Of a stretch of 64,000 nt of DNA, positions 12,765-22,242 are shown piece by piece. This DNA is from Agromyces sp. G08B096 (GTDB lineage: Bacteria; Actinomycetota; Actinomycetes; Actinomycetales; Microbacteriaceae). The DNA lies in assembly GCF_040267705.1 (NCBI RefSeq), contig NZ_CP158374.1, forward strand, positions 1,922,001-1,986,000, given 5' to 3'. The first letter of the stretch is position 1. Every line of letters starts with the position of its first letter. The translations under genes were made by a program, and so were the position numbers. The notes under the pieces are model-generated. The model made no database searches. It had not been told where the DNA came from and was given only the letters and a program-made list of their open reading frames with translations.

Positions 12765-13403
12765 TCAGGACTCGGCCGCGAGCCGGGCACCAGGCGATGG
12801 GGTGCCGTCGTCGTCGCGGTCGAGCTCCGTCGCGGTGGCGCCCGGTTCGTCGGCCGCGGCCGATCTCGCAGCCTTCGACGGGCGCACCTCGCGCGATCCG
12901 TCGAGGCCGATCCCGCGGATCGTCAGGATCATGAACAGCACCATGCTCGAGACGATCGCGATGTCGGCGACGTTGTAGATCGCGGGCAGCAGCCACGGGG
13001 TGGAGATGAAGTCGACCACATGCCCGAGGCCGAAGCTCGGCTCACGGAACAGCCGATCGGTGAGGTTGCCGAGCACCCCGCCGAGCAGGAGACCGAACAC
13101 GATCGCCCACGCGATCGAGCGGATGCGGCGCGCGAACCAGATGATGAAGGTGATCACGCCGGCGGCGAGGATCGTGAAGATCCACGTCATGCCGCTCGCG
13201 ATCGAGAAGGCCGCGCCGGGGTTGCGCACGAACTGCCACTGCAGCAGCGTGCCCAGCACCGGCACGGTCTCGCCCTCCGTGAGGTGCTGGACGACGAGCG
13301 CCTTGCTCAGCTGATCGAGCCCGTAGGCGACGACGGCGGCGCCGACGAGGACGAGGAGCGCGGTGAGTGTGCCGGCTGCCTTGCCGCCCCGCTCAGCCGC
13401 CAA
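12765..13403 (-). CDS. lspA: Lipoprotein signal peptidase
   Basis: This 212-residue membrane aspartyl protease cleaves signal peptides from diacylglyceryl-modified prolipoproteins. Four membrane helices are visible, with the catalytic aspartates in NLTDRLF (Asp116) and YNVADIA (Asp147) and the conserved Asp30 and Asn61. The start must be TTG at 13403, which lies inside the end of divIVA and overlaps it by 11 bases. No ATG or GTG would give the first helix intact. About 45 C-terminal residues form a charged cytoplasmic tail that E. coli LspA does not have. It is coupled to divIVA upstream and rluD downstream. Confidence 0.93.
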   Translation of the reverse strand: MAAERGGKAAGTLTALLVLVGAAVVAYGLDQLSKALVVQHLTEGETVPVLGTLLQWQFVRNPGAAFSIASGMTWIFTILAAGVITFIIWFARRIRSIAWAIVFGLLLGGVLGNLTDRLFREPSFGLGHVVDFISTPWLLPAIYNVADIAIVSSMVLFMILTIRGIGLDGSREVRPSKAARSAAADEPGATATELDRDDDGTPSPGARLAAES

Positions 13404-14091
13404 AGCCCTGGAACGTCGGCGCCGGAGCGGACTCGCCCTGGTGGCCAGGGGCGCTCACCGGCGCCGAGAAGCCCTGGTTGCCCGACACCTGCACGGGAGC
13501 GGCCGTGTCGAGCTCGCGCAGCTGGCCCTCGATGTAGCTCTTGAGCTTCTGGCGGTAGTCGCGCTCGAACAGGCGCAGCTCGTCGACGCGCTTCTCGAGT
13601 GCGACGCGCTCCTGGTCGAGGATCGTCATCTGCTGACGCGACTTCGCCTCGGCCTCGGCGACGACCCGCGCCGCGGTGGCGTGGCCCTCGGCGATGAGCG
13701 CGTCGCGCTTCTCGACGCCCTCGCGGACGTGCTCCTCGTGCAGCCGGCGGGCCAGCTGCAGCAGGTTGGTGGTGCTCGTCTGCTCGTCGATCTCGGACTG
13801 GGGCGCGGCCGGCTGGGTGGGCACCGCCACGGTCGGCGCGGGGGCGGCGGGCTCGGCGTATGCGGCCGCAGGCGCGGGAGTCGGGGCCGACGGCGCCGTC
13901 CGGGCGGCCTCGGAGGCACGGGCCTCGGCGGCGGCCACACGCTGACGCAGCTCCTCGTTCTCCTGGTTCAGGCGGCGCAGTTCGACGACGACCTCGTCGA
14001 GGAAGTCGTCGACCTCGTCCTGGTCGTAGCCTTCGCGGAACTTCGTCGCCTGGAAGCGCTTGTTGACCACATCTTCCGGAGTTAGCGCCAT
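13393..14091 (-). CDS. divIVA: Cell-pole and septum scaffold DivIVA (Wag31)
   Basis: This 232-residue cytoplasmic coiled-coil protein senses negative membrane curvature and, in actinobacteria, recruits the polar cell-wall machinery. The N-terminal membrane-binding domain is clear (LTPEDVVNKRFQATKFREGY), followed by a first coiled coil (about 25-70). A proline/alanine-rich linker (about 70-125), a second coiled coil (about 128-200) and a glycine-rich tail follow. The ribosome site GAGGG lies before the ATG. A 139-base gap upstream leaves room for a strong promoter of its own, as known for divIVA genes. It follows the ftsZ-yggS-sepF-yggT run. Confidence 0.95.
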   Translation of the reverse strand: MALTPEDVVNKRFQATKFREGYDQDEVDDFLDEVVVELRRLNQENEELRQRVAAAEARASEAARTAPSAPTPAPAAAYAEPAAPAPTVAVPTQPAAPQSEIDEQTSTTNLLQLARRLHEEHVREGVEKRDALIAEGHATAARVVAEAEAKSRQQMTILDQERVALEKRVDELRLFERDYRQKLKSYIEGQLRELDTAAPVQVSGNQGFSAPVSAPGHQGESAPAPTFQGFGG

Positions 14092-14230
14092 GGCTGCCCA
14101 CCCTCAAATCTGTCGATAACGGTTCGGATCGGTTCTGCTAACGGTAGCAGGGTCGTCGTGGACGGAGCAGTGCCGTTCGTCTCGTCGAGCGAGGCTCGCA
14201 GGAGATCGTCAGGCGCACGCCGCCCGGGAG

Positions 14231-14548
14231 TCAGGCGACCCCGGCGGTCGCCGCGGAGAGGCCGGACACGATGGTCATGAGCACGATCACGAGCAGCATC
14301 GCGAGGCTCCACCCGAGGTCGAGCGCCACCTGTCCGATGCGGATCGGCGGCACGAGTCGGCGGAAGAACCGCACGGGCGGATCCGTCACCGTGTAGACCG
14401 CCTCGACCACCACGAGCCAGAAGCCGCGCGGGCGCCAGCTGCGGTTGAACGTGCGGATGAGGTCGAGCACGAAGCGCGCCCACATCACGAAGAAATAGAT
14501 GAGGAGGAGCGTCGAGAGGATGCTCCAGACGACTGACAGTGCTCCCAC
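14231..14548 (-). CDS. YggT family membrane protein
   Basis: This 105-residue protein has two hydrophobic segments (about 4-27 and 70-98) around a conserved loop with VTDPPVRFFRRLVPPIR, typical of YggT/YlmG proteins. In Gram-positive bacteria YlmG sits between sepF and divIVA and is linked to division or membrane placement, with no known enzyme activity. The GTG start follows sepF by 11 bases. TAGACT at 14557-14562 ends 8 bases before it, so an extra promoter is possible. Confidence 0.9.
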   Translation of the reverse strand: MGALSVVWSILSTLLLIYFFVMWARFVLDLIRTFNRSWRPRGFWLVVVEAVYTVTDPPVRFFRRLVPPIRIGQVALDLGWSLAMLLVIVLMTIVSGLSAATAGVA

Positions 14549-14559
14549 GTCGGGAGAGT

Positions 14560-15036
14560 CTACGCGTGCGAGAAGAAGGTCGCGTCCGCGTCGGCCTCAC
14601 CGTCGCCGGCTTCACCCGACACGACGACGTGCGCGGGCGAAAGCAGGAAGACCTTGCTCGTCACTCGCTCGATCTTGCCGTAGAGGCCCTGCGAGAGGCC
14701 GCTCGCGAAGTCGATCAGGCGCCTGGCGTCGGCGTCGGACATCTGCGAGAGGTTGATGATGACGGGCACGCCCTCGCGGAACGACTCCGCGATGACCTGG
14801 GCGTCGCGGTACTGACGCGGGTGGACCGTGAGGATCTCGTTCATCTCCGCCTGCGGGGTGATCGGTTGCGGTGCGGGCTTGCGCAGCGGCGTGACGGCGG
14901 CGCCGCCCTTGGGCGCGGGAGCCGCGTGGACGATTGGCGCCGGCGCTGCGGCGGCGGGAGCCGGCGCGGGCTCCGACTCGAGCTCCTCGTCGGCGAGGCC
15001 CAGGTAGACCATGGTCTTCTTCAGCGGGTTCGACAT
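14560..15036 (-). CDS. sepF: Cell division protein SepF
   Basis: This 158-residue protein is the membrane anchor for FtsZ in bacteria that lack FtsA. The N-terminal amphipathic helix ([14 protein letters not shown]) binds membrane, a proline/alanine linker follows (about 20-65), and the C-terminal SepF domain (about 70-150) holds [12 protein letters not shown] and the KVFLLSP strand. GGAGGG lies 5 bases before the ATG. It is 41 bases after yggS in the ftsZ operon. No ftsA was found, so SepF is expected to be the principal FtsZ tether. Confidence 0.95.
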   Translation of the reverse strand: MSNPLKKTMVYLGLADEELESEPAPAPAAAAPAPIVHAAPAPKGGAAVTPLRKPAPQPITPQAEMNEILTVHPRQYRDAQVIAESFREGVPVIINLSQMSDADARRLIDFASGLSQGLYGKIERVTSKVFLLSPAHVVVSGEAGDGEADADATFFSHA

Positions 15037-15077
15037 CGCTGCCCTCCGTCGTTGTTCCGTCTCGTTCGAGGCTAACC

Positions 15078-15773
15078 TCAGGCCGGGCGATTCCCGGTGA
15101 TTGCCGTGCCGATGCGAAGGTGTGTCGCACCCTCCAAGATGGCGTCGCGATAGTCGTGGCTCATCCCCATGGACAAGGCGGTCGCGCCGGGTGCGAGCGC
15201 GCGCACCCGCTCCGAGAGCGCACGCACGCGCGCGAACTCCGGCCGCGCCGGCACGCCGAGGGGAGCGACCGCCATGAGGCCGCGCAGTCGCAGCCCGGGC
15301 GTGCCGAGGACCCGCTCGACGAGCGATTCGAGCTCGCCCGGCGCGACGCCGCCGCGACCGGGATCGTCGGTGAGGTTCACCTGCACGAAGGCGTCGATGG
15401 TCGCGGCATCCGATCGCAGCGCGTCGACGAGTGCCGGCCGGTCGACCGAATGGACTGCGCTCGCGTAGGCGCGCACCTGACGCGCCTTCTTGCTCTGCAG
15501 CTGCCCGACGAAATGCCAGTTCAGCCCGAGGTGGGCGAGCTCGGCCGCTTTCGCCTGGGCTTCCTGGTGACGGTTCTCCCCCACGTCGCGCACGCCGAGG
15601 GCGGCGAGCTCGGAGACGAGTTCCGCGGGGTGGAACTTCGTGACGACGATCGTCGTGAGCTCGCCGGCGTCTCGGCCGGCCTCCGCGGCGGCATCGGCGA
15701 TGTCGGCGCGCACGCGTCCGAGACGCTCGGCGAGGCCGGCGGTGTCGACGACGGGGTGGAGCTCGTCGGTCAC
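15078..15773 (-). CDS. YggS-family pyridoxal phosphate homeostasis protein
   Basis: This 231-residue TIM-barrel protein binds PLP and buffers the vitamin B6 pool. The family lysine lies in [13 protein letters not shown], and the signatures [22 protein letters not shown] and [13 protein letters not shown] are all present. The GTG start overlaps the ftsZ stop (GTGA), so it is co-translated with ftsZ. This arrangement is conserved in many Gram-positive bacteria. It has no catalytic domain beyond the PLP fold and is not a racemase. Confidence 0.93.
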   Translation of the reverse strand: MTDELHPVVDTAGLAERLGRVRADIADAAAEAGRDAGELTTIVVTKFHPAELVSELAALGVRDVGENRHQEAQAKAAELAHLGLNWHFVGQLQSKKARQVRAYASAVHSVDRPALVDALRSDAATIDAFVQVNLTDDPGRGGVAPGELESLVERVLGTPGLRLRGLMAVAPLGVPARPEFARVRALSERVRALAPGATALSMGMSHDYRDAILEGATHLRIGTAITGNRPA

Positions 15774-16975
15774 TTCAGGAAGTCGGGGATGTCGAGGTCG
15801 TCGTCGCCGTCGTCGAACGCGGGGTCGCTCACGATCTGGTCGCCCGTGGTGGTGTCGATCTCACCCCAGTTCGCGGACTCGACGAGCTCTTCGATGTCGA
15901 TCTCGGCGATCGGCTCCGCGCTCTCCGGCAGCGAGCTCGCGACCCCGGCACCGGCACCGACCGCGGCGCCGACGGCGGCGGGGGCGAAGCTCGAACGGCG
16001 GGCCTCCGCGTGCTCCTTCGGCTGCGGCTCGCCGCCGTCGAACCCGGCCGCGATGACCGTCACGCGCACCTCGTCGCCGAGCGTGTCGTCGATGACGGCG
16101 CCGAAGATGATGTTCGCTTCGGGGTGCACCGCCTCCTGCACGAGCCGAGCGGCGTCGTTGATCTCGAAGATGCCGAGGTTCGAGCCGCCCTGGATGGAGA
16201 GGAGCACGCCGTGCGCCCCGTCGATCGAGGCTTCGAGCAGCGGGCTCGCGACGGCGAGCTCGGCGGCCTTGATCGCCCGATCGGCCCCGCGCGAGGAGCC
16301 GATGCCCATGAGCGCGGACCCGGCGCCCTGCATCACCGACTTCACGTCGGCGAAGTCGAGGTTGATGAGGCCGGGGGTGGTGATCAGGTCGGTGATGCCC
16401 TGGACACCCGCGAGGAGCACCTGGTCGGCGGTGGCGAAGGCCTCGAGCATGGAGATGCCGCGGTCGCTGATCTCGAGGAGCCGGTCGTTCGGCACGACGA
16501 TGAGCGTGTCGACCTCTTCCTTGAGGCGTGCGACGCCCTGCTCGGCCTGGGTCTGGCGGCGCTTGCCCTCGAAGCTGAAGGGCTTGGTGACGACACCGAT
16601 GGTGAGCGCCCCGATCGACTTGGCGATGCGGGCCACGACGGGCGCACCGCCCGTGCCCGTGCCGCCGCCTTCGCCGGCGGTCACGAACACCATGTCGGCG
16701 CCGGCGAGGGCTTCCTCGATCTCCTCGGCGTGGTCTTCGGCGGCACGCCGGCCGACCTCGGGGTCGGCTCCGGCACCGAGACCCCGGGTGAGGTCGCGGC
16801 CGACGTCGAGCTTCACGTCCGCATCGGACATGAGCAGCGCCTGGGCGTCGGTGTTGATCGCGATGAACTCGACGCCGCGGAGGCCGAGCTCGATCATGCG
16901 GTTGACGGCGTTGACGCCGCCGCCGCCGATGCCGACGACCTTGATGACGGCGAGGTAGTTCTGGTTTGTCGACAT
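15770..16975 (-). CDS. ftsZ: Cell division GTPase FtsZ
   Basis: This 401-residue tubulin homologue polymerises into the Z ring. The GTP-binding signature GGGTGTG lies at residues 103-109, and the N-terminal [17 protein letters not shown] is standard. A T7 loop with [11 protein letters not shown] and a short acidic linker end in the conserved tail DLDIPDFLK that binds SepF and FtsW. The ATG at 16975 is chosen because GGAGGG lies 8 bases before it and homologues start here. The leader (16976-17156) holds a long dyad and a hairpin. It is coupled to yggS by GTGA. Confidence 0.97.
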   Translation of the reverse strand: MSTNQNYLAVIKVVGIGGGGVNAVNRMIELGLRGVEFIAINTDAQALLMSDADVKLDVGRDLTRGLGAGADPEVGRRAAEDHAEEIEEALAGADMVFVTAGEGGGTGTGGAPVVARIAKSIGALTIGVVTKPFSFEGKRRQTQAEQGVARLKEEVDTLIVVPNDRLLEISDRGISMLEAFATADQVLLAGVQGITDLITTPGLINLDFADVKSVMQGAGSALMGIGSSRGADRAIKAAELAVASPLLEASIDGAHGVLLSIQGGSNLGIFEINDAARLVQEAVHPEANIIFGAVIDDTLGDEVRVTVIAAGFDGGEPQPKEHAEARRSSFAPAAVGAAVGAGAGVASSLPESAEPIAEIDIEELVESANWGEIDTTTGDQIVSDPAFDDGDDDLDIPDFLK

Positions 16976-16991
16976 GTCCGGCCCTCCGTGC

Positions 16992-17025
16992 GAACCCTGA
17001 ACCTCAAGTGGAAGGTTAAAGTTTC
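16992..17025 (-). promoter_or_regulatory. 34-base dyad in the ftsZ leader, candidate FtsR operator
   Basis: Two 13-base arms, GAACCCTGAACCT (16992-17004) and AGGTTAAAGTTTC (17013-17025), are inverted with 10 of 13 matches around an 8-base spacer. The dyad lies 17 to 50 bases upstream of the ftsZ ATG. MerR-type regulators bind dyads of this size within promoters. FtsR, a MerR-type activator of ftsZ in Corynebacterium, has a homologue at 49879-50568. The link is inferred. Confidence 0.5.
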
Positions 17026-17047
17026 TCCGAGTATGCAATTCCTGCGA

Positions 17048-17065
17048 CTGACGGTAGGCCGTCAG
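17048..17065 (-). other. Perfect hairpin between ftsQ and ftsZ
   Basis: CTGACGG (17048-17054) and CCGTCAG (17059-17065) pair perfectly around a 4-base loop. A second, bulged stem lies at 17068-17088. There is no T tract. It may be a partial terminator or an mRNA processing or stability element that separates ftsQ from ftsZ levels. Confidence 0.4.
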
Positions 17066-17156
17066 CCGCCTCTCCTCCGCCAGGAGGCCCCGCGTGTCGC
17101 GATCCGTCGCCTGGATCCGACCGATCGCCTCCCGGGGATGACCCCATCGCGCTCCG

Positions 17157-18221
17157 TCAGCCGACGACCGGGCTCATCGGCGCCGACACGTCGTAATGCG
17201 ACACCGAGTCGGGCGGCGCAGACGCCATGAGCTTCGCCAGCACTTCCGCCTTCAGGCCCGGTTCGTCCGCACTCCCCCAGATGACGGATGCCCCGCCCGC
17301 GAGCTCCAGCCGCACGTCGTCGACGGTCTCGGCCGTCGCGTGCACGACGAGCGGGCGCACCTCGGGCGGCAGGCTCCGGATCACGGCGGCGGCGGCGCGG
17401 AAGCCCGCGCTCGTCACCGGTCCGGCTTCGATGAGCGGCTGCCCCTCCGGCCGCTCCGCGGGGCGTTCGATCACCACGCCGGCGGCGTCGACGAGCTCGA
17501 GCCCGCCGTCGTCGGACGCGACGACCCCGACCGGCGTCCGCTCGACGATCCGGACGACCAGCGTGCTGGGCGGCAGCGTCTCCGTGGAGTACGTCTCGAT
17601 GAGGGGGAACGCACCGAGCGCGTCCCGCACATCCGCCGAGGTGATCAGCGGCAGCGGCGTGCCGAGATCGGCCGCGAAGGCGCCCTGCAGCTCGGCGACC
17701 GGAATACGCTGGGCGCCCTCGATGCGGACTTCGCGCAGCGCCATCAGGGGCGAGTACGCGGCGCCCACGAGCCCCGCCGCGACGACGAGCACCGTACCGG
17801 CTCCGACGAGCCAGGCGAGCCGGCGACGCCTGGACCGCTGGGTGAACCGGCGGACCTCCTGGCGCTCGTAGCGGCGGCGGGCACGCCGCGCCTTCGCGAG
17901 CGCCCGGCGCGCGGCGCGCGCATCCGCGGAGGTCGAGTCGGACGGCGTGGCGATCGGCGGGAACCCGTCGGGGCGGGCCGTCGGATCAGCGGCGGGCTGC
18001 GCCGCCTCGTGCGGGATCACGGGGATCGGCTCCGTCGGCGTCCGGTCCCGAGCGTCCGGGGCGATGGGCGGCGTCGCCGCCTCCGGCGCCGTTCCGCGTG
18101 CCGGCGCGCCCGAACGACGCGAGGGCCGCCCCGGCGACCCGCCGGGAGCGGCACCGGTCGACGACGACGCCCCGGCCGGCCGCCGCACCGCCCCGCCGTC
18201 GAAGCCCTGCGGCCGTTTCAC
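17157..18221 (-). CDS. ftsQ: Cell division protein FtsQ
   Basis: This 354-residue bitopic protein belongs to the FtsQ-FtsL-FtsB subcomplex of the divisome. A long, disordered Pro/Ala/Arg-rich cytoplasmic region (about 1-145) leads to one membrane helix (about 150-172). A POTRA domain ([17 protein letters not shown], about 180-250) and the FtsQ/DivIB beta domain follow outside the membrane. The GTG start has GAGG 8 bases upstream and lies 13 bases after the murC stop. The cytoplasmic part is much longer than in E. coli but normal for actinobacteria. Confidence 0.93.
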   Translation of the reverse strand: MKRPQGFDGGAVRRPAGASSSTGAAPGGSPGRPSRRSGAPARGTAPEAATPPIAPDARDRTPTEPIPVIPHEAAQPAADPTARPDGFPPIATPSDSTSADARAARRALAKARRARRRYERQEVRRFTQRSRRRRLAWLVGAGTVLVVAAGLVGAAYSPLMALREVRIEGAQRIPVAELQGAFAADLGTPLPLITSADVRDALGAFPLIETYSTETLPPSTLVVRIVERTPVGVVASDDGGLELVDAAGVVIERPAERPEGQPLIEAGPVTSAGFRAAAAVIRSLPPEVRPLVVHATAETVDDVRLELAGGASVIWGSADEPGLKAEVLAKLMASAPPDSVSHYDVSAPMSPVVG

Positions 18222-18234
18222 CGGCGCGCCTCGC

Positions 18235-19638
18235 TCACCCGCGCTCCCGCTCGAGGGCGGTGAGCAGCTGCGGCACGATCCGGTACACGTCGCCGCAGCC
18301 GAGCGTGATCACGAAGTCGCCCTCGCGCGCGATGCGCGCCGTGTGATCGGCGGCCTCCTGCCAGTCCGCGATGAACGCCACGTGCGAGGCATCCTCGAAT
18401 CGCGTGCTCACGAGCGCGCCGGTCACGCCGGGCTCCGGGTCCTCACGCGCGCCGTACACGTCGAGCACGACCGTCTCGTCGGCGTACTGCTCCAGCACCT
18501 CGGCGAACTCCTTGGCGAAGAGCCGGGTCCGGCTGTAGAGGTGCGGCTGGTGGACGGCGATGATCCGGCCGTCGCCGACGACGGTGCGCGCCGCGGCCAG
18601 CGCCGCGGCCACCTCGGTCGGGTGGTGGGCGTAGTCGTCGTAGACGCTCACGCCTCCGACGGTGCCGTGCAACTCGAACCGGCGACCCGTCCCGGCGAAC
18701 CGCTCGATGCCCGCGAGCGCCGCGGCCGGGTCGTGGCCGAGCCCCACGAGCACGGCGAAGGCGCCGGCGGCGTTGATCGCGTTGTGCCGGCCGGGGATGC
18801 GCAGCACCGCACGGTACGTTCGTCCCTCGTAGTCGAGCGCGAACGACACCGGACCTTCGGTCGCGATGGAGTGCACGCGGACCGTGGCATCGTCGGCCTC
18901 ACCGAAGGTGACCACGCGCTCGTGCGCGAGTCGCGCCGTGACGCGCTGCGCGCCCGGATCGTCGCTGGAGATCACGACGAGCTCGCGCGACCGGTCGGCG
19001 AAGTCGACGAACGCCTGCTCGAAGGCTTCCAGCGAGCCGTAGTGGTCGAGGTGGTCGGGATCGACGTTCGTGATGAGCGCGATCGACGTGTCGTAGAGGA
19101 GGAAGGAGCCGTCGGACTCGTCGGCCTCGACGACGAACAGGTCGCCCGCGCCGGCGGCCGAGCTCACCCCGAGCTCCTCGATGACGCCGCCGTTCACGAA
19201 GCTCGGATCTTCGCCGAGTGCCAGGAGTCCCGTGACGATCATGCCGGTCGAGGTGGTCTTGCCGTGCGCTCCGGCCACGGAGACGAGGCGGCGCCCCGCG
19301 ATGAGCGCCGCAAGCGCCTGCGACCGGTGGAGGACGGGAAGGCCCCGCTCGAGCGCCAGCTGGTACTCGGGGTTGTCCTGCCAGAGCGCGCCGGTGACGA
19401 CGACGGTGTCCGCGTCCTCCGGCAGGTTCGCCGCGTCGTGGCCGATCGCGATCTCGGCGCCGAGGTCGCGCAGCGCGCGGATGTTGTCGGAGTCGCGGGC
19501 GTCCGACCCGGTCACCCGGTGACCGTCGCCGAGCACCAGCCGCGCGATGCCGCTCATGCCGGAACCGCCGATGCCGACGAAGTGCACGGCGCCGAGGTCG
19601 GCTGGGATCTTGACGGACGGGTCGGGCTTGATGGTCAC
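18235..19638 (-). CDS. murC: UDP-N-acetylmuramate-L-alanine ligase
   Basis: This 467-residue ATP-dependent ligase adds L-alanine to UDP-MurNAc, the first amino-acid step of the peptidoglycan stem peptide. Motifs in order are the UDP-binding [13 protein letters not shown] (about 21-33), the ATP loop [12 protein letters not shown] (about 126-137), the [15 protein letters not shown] segment, and the C-terminal ligase motif [10 protein letters not shown]. The GTG at 19638 is chosen, since the open frame further upstream is low-complexity. It lies 88 bases after murG and 13 before ftsQ. Confidence 0.95.
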   Translation of the reverse strand: MTIKPDPSVKIPADLGAVHFVGIGGSGMSGIARLVLGDGHRVTGSDARDSDNIRALRDLGAEIAIGHDAANLPEDADTVVVTGALWQDNPEYQLALERGLPVLHRSQALAALIAGRRLVSVAGAHGKTTSTGMIVTGLLALGEDPSFVNGGVIEELGVSSAAGAGDLFVVEADESDGSFLLYDTSIALITNVDPDHLDHYGSLEAFEQAFVDFADRSRELVVISSDDPGAQRVTARLAHERVVTFGEADDATVRVHSIATEGPVSFALDYEGRTYRAVLRIPGRHNAINAAGAFAVLVGLGHDPAAALAGIERFAGTGRRFELHGTVGGVSVYDDYAHHPTEVAAALAAARTVVGDGRIIAVHQPHLYSRTRLFAKEFAEVLEQYADETVVLDVYGAREDPEPGVTGALVSTRFEDASHVAFIADWQEAADHTARIAREGDFVITLGCGDVYRIVPQLLTALERERG

Positions 19639-19726
19639 GTGCGGCGGGCCTTCCAGCGGTCGTGGGGTCGGGGTGGGCGGACGACGGCGGTGTCGCCCGG
19701 ATGCCCTGGGACATCCTGCTTCAACG

Positions 19727-20827
19727 TTACGCGGGTCGGGCGGGACCCCGGGCACCCGCGCCGAGTGCGCGGTCGAGGAGCGCGACCATGCGGTCGGTGC
19801 CGTCGCGGAAGCCGGCGGATGCCGCGGCGCGGCCCATGGCCTCGACCCGGGCGCGGTCGCCGAGGAGCGGGACGAGCTCGGCGCGCACCCACTCGGGCGT
19901 GAACTCCCGGTCCTCCACCAGGATGCCGCCGCCTGCGGCGACCACCGGGGCGGCGTTGAAGCGCTGCTCGCCGTTGCCCACGGGATACGGCACGTACACG
20001 GCGGGGATGCCGAGGGCGGCCAGTTCGCTCACGGTCGCGGCGCCGGCGCGCGACACGGCGGCATCGGCCAGGGCGAGGGCGAGGTCCATCCGGTCGGCGT
20101 ACTCCACCATCCGGTACCCGGGGAGCCCCGGGTCGGGCACCTCGCTGGCCGCACCGGTGACGTGCAGCACCTGCCAGCCCGTGGCGAGGAGGTCCGCCGC
20201 GCTGGCCGCGATCGTCGTGTTGATGCGCCGCGCGCCGAGCGAGCCGCCGGTGACGACGAGCACCGGGCGCGCGGCATCGAGGTCGAACCAGGCCGCGGCG
20301 TCCTCCCGGACCGCCTGCCGGTCGAGCGTCTCGATCTCGCGGCGGAGCGGCATGCCGACCAGCTCCGCCCCGGTGAGGGGCGTGCCGTCGAACGCGACGC
20401 CGGTGGCGGCGGCGTACCGGACGCCGAGGCGGTTCGCGAGCCCGGGCCGCGCGTTCGCCTCGTGGATCGCGATCGGGATGCCGGCACGGCGGGCCGCCAG
20501 GTACGCCGGCGTCGAGACGTAGCCGCCGAACCCGACCACGAGGTCCACGGCGCGTTCGTCGAGGATGCGCCGCACGTCTTCGATCGAGCGGCGGAACCGC
20601 GTCGGGAAGGCGACGGCCTGCCGGTTCGGCCGACGCGGGAACGGCACCTTCGCGATCGTCAACAGCTCGTACCCCCGTGCCGGCACCAGGCGCGCCTCAA
20701 GCCCCTCCGCGGTGCCGAGCACGAGCACCTCCGCGTCGGGATCACGTTTGCGCAGCCGGTCGGCGACCGCGAGCAGGGGGTTCACGTGGCCGGCGGTCCC
20801 GCCGCCGGCGAGGAGATAGGTCGTCAC
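19727..20827 (-). CDS. murG: MurG, lipid II-forming GlcNAc transferase
   Basis: This 366-residue peripheral membrane enzyme transfers GlcNAc from UDP-GlcNAc to lipid I, giving lipid II. The N-terminal [10 protein letters not shown] glycine loop contacts the lipid diphosphate. [12 protein letters not shown] and the C-terminal [29 protein letters not shown] segments form the UDP-GlcNAc site. The GTG at 20827 overlaps the ftsW stop (GTGA). An open frame extends far upstream, but it lies antisense-free inside ftsW and lacks family similarity. Confidence 0.95.
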   Translation of the reverse strand: MTTYLLAGGGTAGHVNPLLAVADRLRKRDPDAEVLVLGTAEGLEARLVPARGYELLTIAKVPFPRRPNRQAVAFPTRFRRSIEDVRRILDERAVDLVVGFGGYVSTPAYLAARRAGIPIAIHEANARPGLANRLGVRYAAATGVAFDGTPLTGAELVGMPLRREIETLDRQAVREDAAAWFDLDAARPVLVVTGGSLGARRINTTIAASAADLLATGWQVLHVTGAASEVPDPGLPGYRMVEYADRMDLALALADAAVSRAGAATVSELAALGIPAVYVPYPVGNGEQRFNAAPVVAAGGGILVEDREFTPEWVRAELVPLLGDRARVEAMGRAAASAGFRDGTDRMVALLDRALGAGARGPARPA

Positions 20828-22242
20828 CGCTCGCCCCGCTCCGGCGCCGGCCGGCTCGTGCGCGCCGACGCCCGGGGCGTGCCCGGCGTGGCACCCGCGC
20901 CGCGCTGACCCGGCGTGCGGCGACCGCCCGCTGCCGGAGCCGGCACCGCACGCAGGGCGGGGGCCGGAGCGACAGGAGCCGGTGACGGCGCCGGCTGGCC
21001 GCTGCGCGCGGCACGGCGTGCCTGGAGCCGGGCGGCGGCACGCGCCGCAGCCTCGGGGTCCCGCGCGACCGAGAGCACGATGCCGATCGCGAAGAGCGTC
21101 GTGAGCAGCGCCGTGCCGCCGGCGGACACCAGGGGCAACGGGACGCCGAGGACGGGGAAGACCTTCAGCACGACTCCGATGTTGACACACGCCTGGACGA
21201 TGACCCACACCATCACCGCGGCGGTCGCGGCCCGTGCGAACGGCGTCTTCGCACTCCGCAGCACCCGTGCGAAGGCGATCGCGAGCAGCACGAACAGGCC
21301 GAGCACCACGATCGCGCCGATCAGGCCGAGCTCCTCTCCGATGATCGCGAAGATGAAGTCGTTGTCAGCGGCCGGAAGCCAGGACCACTTCGCGGCCGAG
21401 TTGCCGAGCCCGACGCCGAAGATCCCGCCGTTCGCCAGGGCGAACGTGCCGTGCTGCACCTGCCAGCAGTCGGCCTGGTCGATCGTCGTGCAGTTCTCCT
21501 GGAGGAACGAGCTGATGCGGCGCATGCGGCTGTCGCTCGAGACCGCGACGATGCCGAAGACCACCGCGCCGAGCACCATCGGGATGAGGAGCAGCCGGAG
21601 CCTCACCCCGATGAGGAAGAGCGCGCCGAGCAGCATCGCGGCCATGACCATCACGGTGCCGAGGTCGCCGCCGAGCAGAACCAGGCCGATCGCTCCCCCG
21701 CCGACGAGCAGGATCGGCACGATGCCGTGGACGAAGTCGCCCATGCGGTCCTGCTTCTTCGTGACGATGAGTCCGAGCCAGAGCACCAGCGCGACCTTGA
21801 TCGCCTCGGACGGCTGGAACTGGAACGAGCCGATGGCGAGCCAGTTCGTGTTGCCGCCGATCTCGATGCCGAGCGGCGTGGCCACCACGAGCAGCTGCAT
21901 GGCGCACGAGAGCACGAGCGCAGGCCACGCCAAGCGCATCCAGACGCGCTCGGGCACCCGGCTCGCGAAGAGCATGATCGGCACACCGAAGAGTGCCCAC
22001 AGGCCCTGCCGCCCCGCCTGGACCAGGAAGTCGTCCTCCTCGATCTTCGACTGCACGAGCGACGAGGAGAACACCATCACGAGCCCGAGGACGACGAGGA
22101 AGAGCACGGTGCCGAGCAGCAGGAAGTAGTCGCCGGACTCGGCGCGGAACACCTGGCCGAGCCGGATGCGCGCGGCGGCGACTCCGGCTCCGGCGCGATC
22201 AGCCGTCTTCGCCGCGCGCGGGCTCTTGGGCGGAGTCGCCAT
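20824..22242 (-). CDS. ftsW: Septal peptidoglycan polymerase FtsW (SEDS family)
   Basis: This 472-residue SEDS glycosyltransferase polymerises lipid II at the septum together with its PBP partner FtsI. About ten membrane helices are visible. Family landmarks are the large outer loop with the GLGNSAAKWSWLPAADNDFIF-type region and the helix with PLPLVSAGGTALLT. The ATG at 22242 has a perfect GGAGGTGA site 6 bases upstream and overlaps the end of murD by 44 bases. A long Pro/Ala/Arg-rich cytoplasmic tail (about 390-472) is typical of actinobacterial FtsW. Confidence 0.95.
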   Translation of the reverse strand: MATPPKSPRAAKTADRAGAGVAAARIRLGQVFRAESGDYFLLLGTVLFLVVLGLVMVFSSSLVQSKIEEDDFLVQAGRQGLWALFGVPIMLFASRVPERVWMRLAWPALVLSCAMQLLVVATPLGIEIGGNTNWLAIGSFQFQPSEAIKVALVLWLGLIVTKKQDRMGDFVHGIVPILLVGGGAIGLVLLGGDLGTVMVMAAMLLGALFLIGVRLRLLLIPMVLGAVVFGIVAVSSDSRMRRISSFLQENCTTIDQADCWQVQHGTFALANGGIFGVGLGNSAAKWSWLPAADNDFIFAIIGEELGLIGAIVVLGLFVLLAIAFARVLRSAKTPFARAATAAVMVWVIVQACVNIGVVLKVFPVLGVPLPLVSAGGTALLTTLFAIGIVLSVARDPEAAARAAARLQARRAARSGQPAPSPAPVAPAPALRAVPAPAAGGRRTPGQRGAGATPGTPRASARTSRPAPERGER

